The notes under the pieces were generated by a model that did not search any database, was not told where the DNA came from, and was given only the letters and a program-made list of their open reading frames with translations. Positions 9,101 to 18,100 of a stretch of 24,680 nucleotides of DNA are shown here, in pieces; within the stretch, counting starts at the first letter, position 1; each line of letters starts with the position of its first letter. This stretch comes from Lachnospiraceae bacterium UBA3401 (GTDB lineage: Bacteria > Bacillota > Clostridia > Lachnospirales > Lachnospiraceae): positions 1 to 24,680 of the forward strand of contig DEPD01000132.1 in assembly GCA_002358575.1 (NCBI GenBank), in the 5' to 3' direction. A program made the translations under genes and the position numbers.

Positions 9101-12100
9101 TCTCAAACTTATATTTTGCTGTCTCAGATGCTTTGAAGGAAACCCACAATGTTTCACTTGGCGCAAGTTCTTTCTTGACTTCCTTTGATGCTTCCAAAAC
9201 TACAGGTACAACTTTGCTAACAGTAATCTTATAGTCTGTCTTTGGTACTACATTTGTAGATACTGCAAATACAATCTCCTCGCCAGCTTCCATTGGTCTA
9301 TCTGTATTAAAAGACAAAGAGTCCTTGATGCTCATATCATCTACACTATCATATATCTGTGCGGACACTGTTTGCTCTGTACAGGTAAATAGATATCTGC
9401 CATCTTCAGGAGCAGTATATGAAATATAGGTCTTTTCGTCTGAAACAAGCCCAGCTACTTTCACTGTATATTCCTTATCCAGTTTATTCACTGTTGCTTT
9501 TTTCACACTAAAGGTCACATCTGCTGCTGGTTTTGCTCCATAGTACATTGCGTAATAATACGTTACGCCTTTTTCCATAGTTACTTCTTGCATCTGACGA
9601 TAATATCTGTCAAATCCGCCTGATAGATCGTTGTCATAATCCGCATAAAGAATTGCTTTTGCATCAGATGCTTTCACAATATACTTGCCATCTTCTGGAG
9701 CTGTGTACGAATACCACTTCATATATCCTGCTGGAGTTTCTGAAGCCTTCATTGTGGCTGTTCCAGTTGCTGTAATATCTGCCGCACTGACTTTTTCTGC
9801 CTTAACTTTAAAACTTACGCTTGCTTCCGAGGTAACATTGATTTTAAATGTTATCTTCTTATTGATAGAGGATACAAAAGTATAATAATTCTCTTCATTG
9901 CCATATTGATTCTCATAATCACCGCCAACATAAGTTATTGTCGAAGAAACATCATCCTTTAATCCCTCTAAAGAAATCGCATATCTTCCATTCTCTGGCA
10001 CTTTAAAGCTAACATACAGATCCTCTCCAGTTTTTAGCTTTCCATCTACAGATTTTGTAAGGGTCAACTCTTTCACATCTCTTACTGTAGATGTCACTTT
10101 GTAACCAAACTTTGCTTCGTTAGCCTTGATCGCCAATGTATATGTATCATTTTCTCCTAACGTAACTGTTACTGGGAAGTACTCTGTTTCAAAAGAATCA
10201 TTATTTCTTACACTCTTTGCAGTATAAGCTCCTGTTGCGTCACTGAGGTTAATTGTATAAGTACCTTCACCTTTGATGTCGTACCACTCATAACTGCCCT
10301 CTGCAAGGTCCTTCTTTTCAATTGTAATTGGAGTACCAACCTTTGCTGTCAAGCTTGTTGGTTTAATTGCTTTTACGGTTGTAGTCACATCTGCATCTGC
10401 ACCATTAACCTTCACTCGAATGTAGATGGTTTCATTTGCTTTCACTAATACTGCCTGCTCTGGATTATACTCGCCTTCAATCTTCTTTTCTCCATTTGCA
10501 TCCGCAAAATACGTCATATTTGCTGACGCCACCTGGCCTTCTGCTGCCTTAGCAGTAGTATTAAAGCTATATCTACCTGCTGTTTCTGCTGTAAAGCTAT
10601 ACCATTTAAAACTGCCATCTGTCAATTTAACAGTATCACTTGGTTTGTCTTTTAAATTTAATGCTGTAGTCTTAATTGGCTCAATTGTTAATTTTACAGT
10701 TTTTTCTGCCTCTGTACGATTTTCCACCTTATAGTATACTGTCTCACCTGCATCCAATGAAACTTCACTAGCAATACCAATTGAAATCATGTTTGATATA
10801 GAAGTTCCCTTGGATATGGTACATGATTTTGCATCATTACCTGTAAGATTGGCACTATATCTTGCCTTTACAGGTGCTGTATATACAAACCATATCTCTG
10901 AGTTTGGCTTAATCTTAAATTCTGTTGGCGGAACTTTACCCGGCTGAACTGGAACTGCCTCAATGCTATAGGTAACTTCTCCTCCTGTTACTGACAACTT
11001 CAGATAAAAGCTTTCGCCGGCTTTGCAGCCTTCATAGAAATTATCTTGTTCAATATTAGAACCATTTCCATTCAACTGTTGGCACTTTTCAACTGAAACA
11101 TTACCTTTGCCTGCTTGTGTCTGTGTTGTTTTTTGATAGAAGTAATAAATTGTATCTTCTGTTGCCTTAAACTGAAGCCACTTTTCTGAATCAGCAGCAA
11201 GCTTTCCTGACCATGTATCTGTAAATGGCGTTGCTTCTACTCTGGAAACAATAATCTTGGCGTTGTCTTGCTTATTCTCAGTGTCGTCTGTGAACACTTG
11301 AAGATAGATAATATCACCTTTCTTTAATCCATGATAAGATAAATTGTTGCTAAATGAAGCGATATTAAATTCTTTCCCTTTATAGCTGTTCACTGTTGCA
11401 TTTGGAGTGATTGGATTTTCTCCGGTCCTTGGGGTAACTACCGCCTTAAAGCGATAATCACCATCCTTATCTACGGTAAACTTAAAGTAACTCTTATCAC
11501 TGCTCAATGAAGTAGCATTTTCGCCAAAATTAATACCCTTTACACTGATTTTGGTTGTTTTAATCGTTACTGTTGTCTTATCGCTTGGTGATTCTACATA
11601 TACATATACAATCTTGTCTTTATCAAACTTTCCTTCATAGTAGTCCTTCATCTCATACTGTTTAGGATTATCTGTATTGTCTGTATAGTATACACTAAGA
11701 TTAGGAACCGCTGCCTTTGCTGCTGTATCTTCTACAGTACCTGTTGTCTTAAAGCGATAAAAACCATCTTCTGGTATAATGTACTGTACAAATTTTCCTT
11801 CGCCTGCTTTTTCAAGCGATACTGATTTACTTGTCTCCTTGGTAACATCAATTACGCCGCGCTCTGCATCTGGTGTGATAGTCAAATCTGTCTTAACAGC
11901 CGTCAATGACTTATTTTCAACCCCAATATAAACCTTATCGCCTTTATTTAAAGTTTTCTTGGAAGTTGTTGTACCATTTCCTGATGTAATTTTGTCATAA
12001 AGTTTCAATGTTACTGCATTATTGGTACTTGTCAATCCAAATTCATAACTCATATCATATGGTGCTTCAAATACATACCAATTAGTTGTCTTTCCTTCAA

Positions 12101-15100
12101 TGTTCTGGTCTTTGGTTGCACCTTCGTTAACCTTTACAATTGGAGTTCTCATGGATACTGTATAAGTACCTTTAGACAGGGAAACTACTTTTGTTTGACC
12201 TGCTTTCAGACCCTCTTGATAAACTATTGCATCATTGCTGTTCTTAATTATATAGTAGTTATCTTCTGGCGCTGTAAATGCAATGCTACCCTTCTTCTCC
12301 AGATTGTACTTGCCAACTCCAGACCAAGTCTCATAAAGAATACCTGATGCCGTAAGGATTACTGAAAATGCCTTACCACTTCCAGATGTTGGTACTACTT
12401 TCAAATAGCAAGTCTCACCTTTTTGCAACGCAACATCTTCTAAAGCTCTCTGCAATGTTCCTTTTACATCACAACGCATTAAGCTACAATTAGAATTACT
12501 CAATGTAAAATTATAAGAACCATATTCTGGAGCTACAAATTTTACAATCTTTCCTTCGCCTGCTGCAAGCACTGCCTTTACTGGATTATCCAATGTAAGG
12601 ATTTCAATATCACCATACTCAATACTTTCATCCAGATTGCTACCATTATCTGGCTCATATTCGCCAAAGAAATAGCTTGCCTCACCAGTTGCGTTGACAA
12701 ACACAGTCCATCTAGCAATTAGTTTCTTTGTAACTTTAGATGTCAGCTCAATCTTTGTGACACCTTTCTTCAATGTCTTTAATGTTGCAGTATAGCTTCC
12801 AGCATTTGCCTTAACTGTTGCAACTTTTGTGTTTGTACTCTTCCAAGTCAGTGTATCACTAAGTCTATTCTTTGCTTCGACGTTCTGCGGAACTGCTACT
12901 AAGGTATATGTATTATTGGAAGTCAATGCCTTATACTCATTCAATGGTGCTTCTTCGTTATTATTTACTAGAATGCTAATACCACCATCACTATTTTTGT
13001 AAGAGCTGTCCGCTTCTTTACTAAATGGGAAGAAATTTTGTTCTTCTCCATATTCATGTCCCAACTCATATCCATATTCCGCCTGATATGCTGCTGGTAT
13101 ATCTGTTGTCTTAAAGTTCTTAGTCACAGCTTTCGATACTGCTTCTTTCTTTAAGTATGTTGCTGTTACGGATACAGTATAAGAAGATTTGCGCACTAAC
13201 GGCTTATCAAATCCTATATAAGTTGTAAAAGTATCTGTCTTTTTCTTAAAATCAGATACATGGTCCAAATCATTATAATTGTAATATTTGTCACTTACAA
13301 TATTTTTCGCTGCATCAATAATCTGAATCCTAAAATACAACTGATTGATATAAGTATCTGGATCTGGATCATCCTCATATTCATATGCATTCATACGAGG
13401 ATATGTAAAGGAAACAGTCGCATATTTATCGACAGCCTCTGTTACCTTCAAATTCTTTACTGGTGAGATATCTGTAGAGTTTATTGTTAAATAAACTACA
13501 TTGCTATCATTCTCTGAACTCACATTCCGATCAGTTATTTGAAGTTGTGTAGATTTCTTTGCTTCCTTTGCTGTAATATAATGGCCATATTCTGTAGACG
13601 AAATGCTAAAAGCATCATTGTCACCAGTCTCTAACCATCCGATTTCAATGTTTGGTGTGTAATTTGTAAGTTTCTGCTTTCCAGCAAAATAAGTTATATA
13701 ATCTTCAATCCTTATCAATTCACCAACTCTGACTTTTACACTCTTAGGAACGGTCATCTTAGTTGCATCTGCAGTAACATACAATGTTCCATATCCATAT
13801 TTGTCTGTTACTGCATCATATACTACAATGTCCACCCAACCTTTACCAGTAAGTGTCACATTGCCTTTCTTATCAATTTTGGCAACACTAGATGGTGCAT
13901 AATAACGATTTCCTATTTTTACTGTATACGAATCTACTGCCTTATCTTCATAATAGTCCTCATAATTATATGTTACAATATAGCTAAGTTTTGGTTGTGC
14001 ATAATGCTCTAATTTTTCTTTTGCAATTGGGAGTTTATACTCAATTTCATCGTTTTCATTTGCATTAAGATCCGCTGCTTGTTCCAAAAACGTACCTACT
14101 GTGATAGATGGTATTTTCTTTTCCGAAACATCTGCAGTATATGCATAGCCACCTATATTACTTACATATTTATAATGTTCCTCATCAAACCGAACTGCTA
14201 ACGCTTGTACTTGTGATGCAGTTGTTTTAAAGCTCTTTACAGCACCCTTTGCAGATACAGCTACACTGCTGCCATCGGCAAGTGTTCTAATACCGCTTAC
14301 ATTTCTTACATAAACTGTATACTGGGAACCTGCTTTCAATCCTGAAATAGGAACACGCGATGTCTTTGATTTTGCATCATAACTCTCTGTTGCAGTATAG
14401 ATAGGTGCTGTCGCAAAGCCTGCACTCTTCCAATCACCATTTTTCAGCTTCTCAATTGCTGTTATAAAGGCATCTTCTTTTGCGTTTAGATCTTTTAACA
14501 CATAGATTTCTCTGCGATATCCATCTGGAAGTTTTGGATAGGTAACAACTGCAGAAATATCCAATGCGGTAACAGTCTTAATCTTTGGTGCAGTTACATC
14601 TACTACGCTAATCTTAACTGTTGCTGCTTTTGCTCCTTCAATTGGTTGTTTAACGCCTTCCTCATCTTCATAACATGGAATTACCTTTACTGTTGCAGCG
14701 CCAACGCTAAGTGCAACTACTGCTCCTGTATCTTCTGTTATACTTAAAACATCTGTATTATCTACTTCATATTTCAAACAAATAATATCATCTAGTTTTT
14801 TCTTTGTAACTTTTACATCAAGCTGTTGCTTCTCACCGATGACCATCTTCTTTAATGGAGCATTAAATGTCAATGACTTTGGTGCTACTGCTTTTCTAAG
14901 GTTCGCCTCCAATACAGCCCCATTAAAATCTACTGTAAATTCTTCCAGATATCCATCTGACCAACGTACTTTAAAGGAAGGATTTTTATTCTCCTCACCC
15001 TCTGTACGAAATGCCACTACAATCTTTCCAGAACGCTTTGCTTGTTCTTCTGTTGTAAATAGATATCCGCCATATTTCTTTACTTCACGTTCTATTTCGT

Positions 15101-18100
15101 TCTTAAATATAGGATTAAATGCATTTGTCATGGAAGGATAATAACTTTCATTATTTCCATATTGATAAAACTCTTTTGGAGCCTTAATCTGGAATATAAA
15201 TAAGTTGCCAACAATATCCTTACCATCTGCATCTTTTAACCCAGCGTTATTATGAACATAAGGAATCCCTTCTCTTGGCACAATTGTATGTATAACTTCT
15301 TTTGTGCCTTCAGCAACCTCTGTATAATCTTTAAGAGATGTTTCTGACACTTCCCCATAAGATGTTTTAGATACACTCGCCTTGCCTCTTACTGGAATAA
15401 ATGTTGCCTTTGTATTTGTAACCTTATAATTTCTATTATAAGGATCACGCAAAGTTACGTTTGAAACTACATAATAGTCTATATCTGATTTCAGTACACT
15501 GTCTGGGACAACTGAACCATCTGTTTTCTTTACTGAGAAATCATAGGATTCAATTGCTGGATATCCAAAAAGTTCTTCTCCATCATAATAATATATATTA
15601 GGAGTAAATATAGCTTTGTCAGATATTGTCTCTGAATCAAGAATACCACTTATATTCAGTACAGGAATATTGATTGTGTCATCATCCTCATCTTTTACCG
15701 AGATCTGCTGAATAATTTTATCAAACCTTGTGCTGTTTTGTCCAGCTTCAATCGTACTGTTCAGTACTGGACTGATTGAGATTGCACGTTTTGTAATCTC
15801 GAAAGCATTTGATGCTCCTACTTGGGTCATTTCAAGTGGTGCATAGACAGCATTTCCATCAAAAGAAGCATATAATGTATACTTGCCGCCATTTATTGCT
15901 TTCTCAATGTTAACATATTCCCCAATTGTTTCATCAAACAGCTGGAACTCCACTGTTACATCGGATACTAATTCACCAGTATTCTGATTATATACAGTAA
16001 CTGCCTCTGTTGGAATTGTAAATGGTATCCCATCATATTCCTTTATTGCACCAATCGCTGCTTCATCTGCTTTGAGTTCCAGAGGTACTGTGCCCATCTT
16101 TTCTACCGTCACATCAACATAATTGCTAAGGTAGTAATTCCAAGATGTACCATCTTCTGTTTCAATGATATCGTAACTCTGATAATTATTCTGGCAGAAA
16201 TCCTCTATAGGATAAGGCATATACTGAATATCTACACCAAATCCAATCCTATAATGACTGCCTTCAATAAATGTATCTGGGTCTACAACTTCTTTCCATT
16301 CTCCAGTAATGTTGTCCTGCCGCTCAATAACTGGCACTAAAACATACTCTCCATCATACTCCCAAAGGCTAAGCATATTATCTGGAACAAGATCATCCAA
16401 CTTATTGCCATTAACCTTATTACTATTAGACTTCTTAATTTCTGTTGTTATAGATTCTGCAAGTTTCTCTGCATAATCCAAAATAGAAGTTCCACTGTAT
16501 ACTGTAACTTTATTCCCTTCTGTACCTGTTGAGACTTCTGCCGCAATCTTCTGACGTTCAATCTCATAGATAATCTCTACATCTTCAGCAGATTTCTCAT
16601 GATTTGGGTCTTTGTAAGAGATTACAAGCATATAGGTACCAGCTTCTACTGGTGCAACATAATACAGAGCTTCTTTCTCTGAATTTGTATAATTAAATGT
16701 AAACCTCTCATCACCCCGTTCATATGTTACCGCTGTTACATTACCGGATTCATCTTTCTGCTCCTTTTTGTGAGCTTCAAACCATTGATAAGATAATCCT
16801 TCTTCGTTTCCACCTACTGATGCCATCTTATAGTCTGCTCTGCTTTCATATATAGGTGTACCATCAAAAGTTTTTTTGAAATATTTGTCAGCAATCCCAT
16901 ATTTTGAGATATCAATCTCTACATTTGCTTTGGTTATTGTGAGTTCAACTGCATATTTTTCTAATGTTTCCTTTGTGTCATCTACCTTAAAATTCGGTAC
17001 AGCACTGTTTGTTGCATTGTTAATGTCAACCTCAGAACTTACACGATTTCCATTGTATACAGCCTTCTTGCCTGTGAATACCACTCTATATTTTGCAAGT
17101 TCACCGCCGCCAATGAGTTTCTCGTCTTCATTTACCGTTTCATAAGAACTCCATGTTACCTTTCCATCTTTATCTGTCTCTGGCTTAGAAACCTGAAGTT
17201 CAAATACAGGTTCATAATACTGTGTCTTATTTTCATTATTATAAGATACGCCCCAGCCTGTCTTCTTATCAAACTCGGTCTCTGTTAACGTCGTATCCCC
17301 AACAGTTTTGATAAGATCATATTTCACATCCTGAAGAATGTCATCCCGTGTTTTTCCATCTGTATATTCTGTTATTCCATCTTTTGTTTTTTCAAATTTG
17401 GGTTTAACATAGATAGACACTGGATTGATTATGACACGAATACTTGTCTTATCCTTTTCGTTCTTTAACTTATTATCGCATCCTTTATATCTTCCTGTCG
17501 CATCTACATAAGTCAAAAGCACATAGTATGTACCTGCGTCTGATGGAGCCGCGCCTTCTGAAAGTTCAATTTCATTTCCGTCTGCGTCAAGCCATGTTGC
17601 AGTGATACCATCCGCAGGAACTTCAACTTCTGTTTCTTTTCCATCAACAGTAGTCATTATTTTTACTGTATAGTCTGTTCCTGCTACAGGCAGCTTAATC
17701 TCATCTCCATAGGTGTATACAAGATTTTTGGGAAGTGTAACCTCCATTGTTGTTGTAATATCACCTTGAAGAACAATATCGCGTACCCCAATATCCTTTA
17801 CAGTATAGTTTGAATCTGTCAATTCTACGCTAATAGAATAACTATAGTCCTTGTCCTTTTCAAACTTTGTTTCCAAGTCTGTAATCTCGGTTCCTGATAT
17901 GGAATCCTTTACAGTCACCTTAATGTCCTTAACATAAGTTTCTTTGTTAAGTTCTTCGTTTTCGCTGTTACGAAGCTGATAGTTCTCTTTAAGGTTTGCT
18001 ACAAAATCAGCAATCTTAGAACCAATCTCTGGCATCTCTAGATCTTCAAGATTTACTGTCAATTCTGCCTGCTTAATCTCAAAATTAATAGATACATTCT

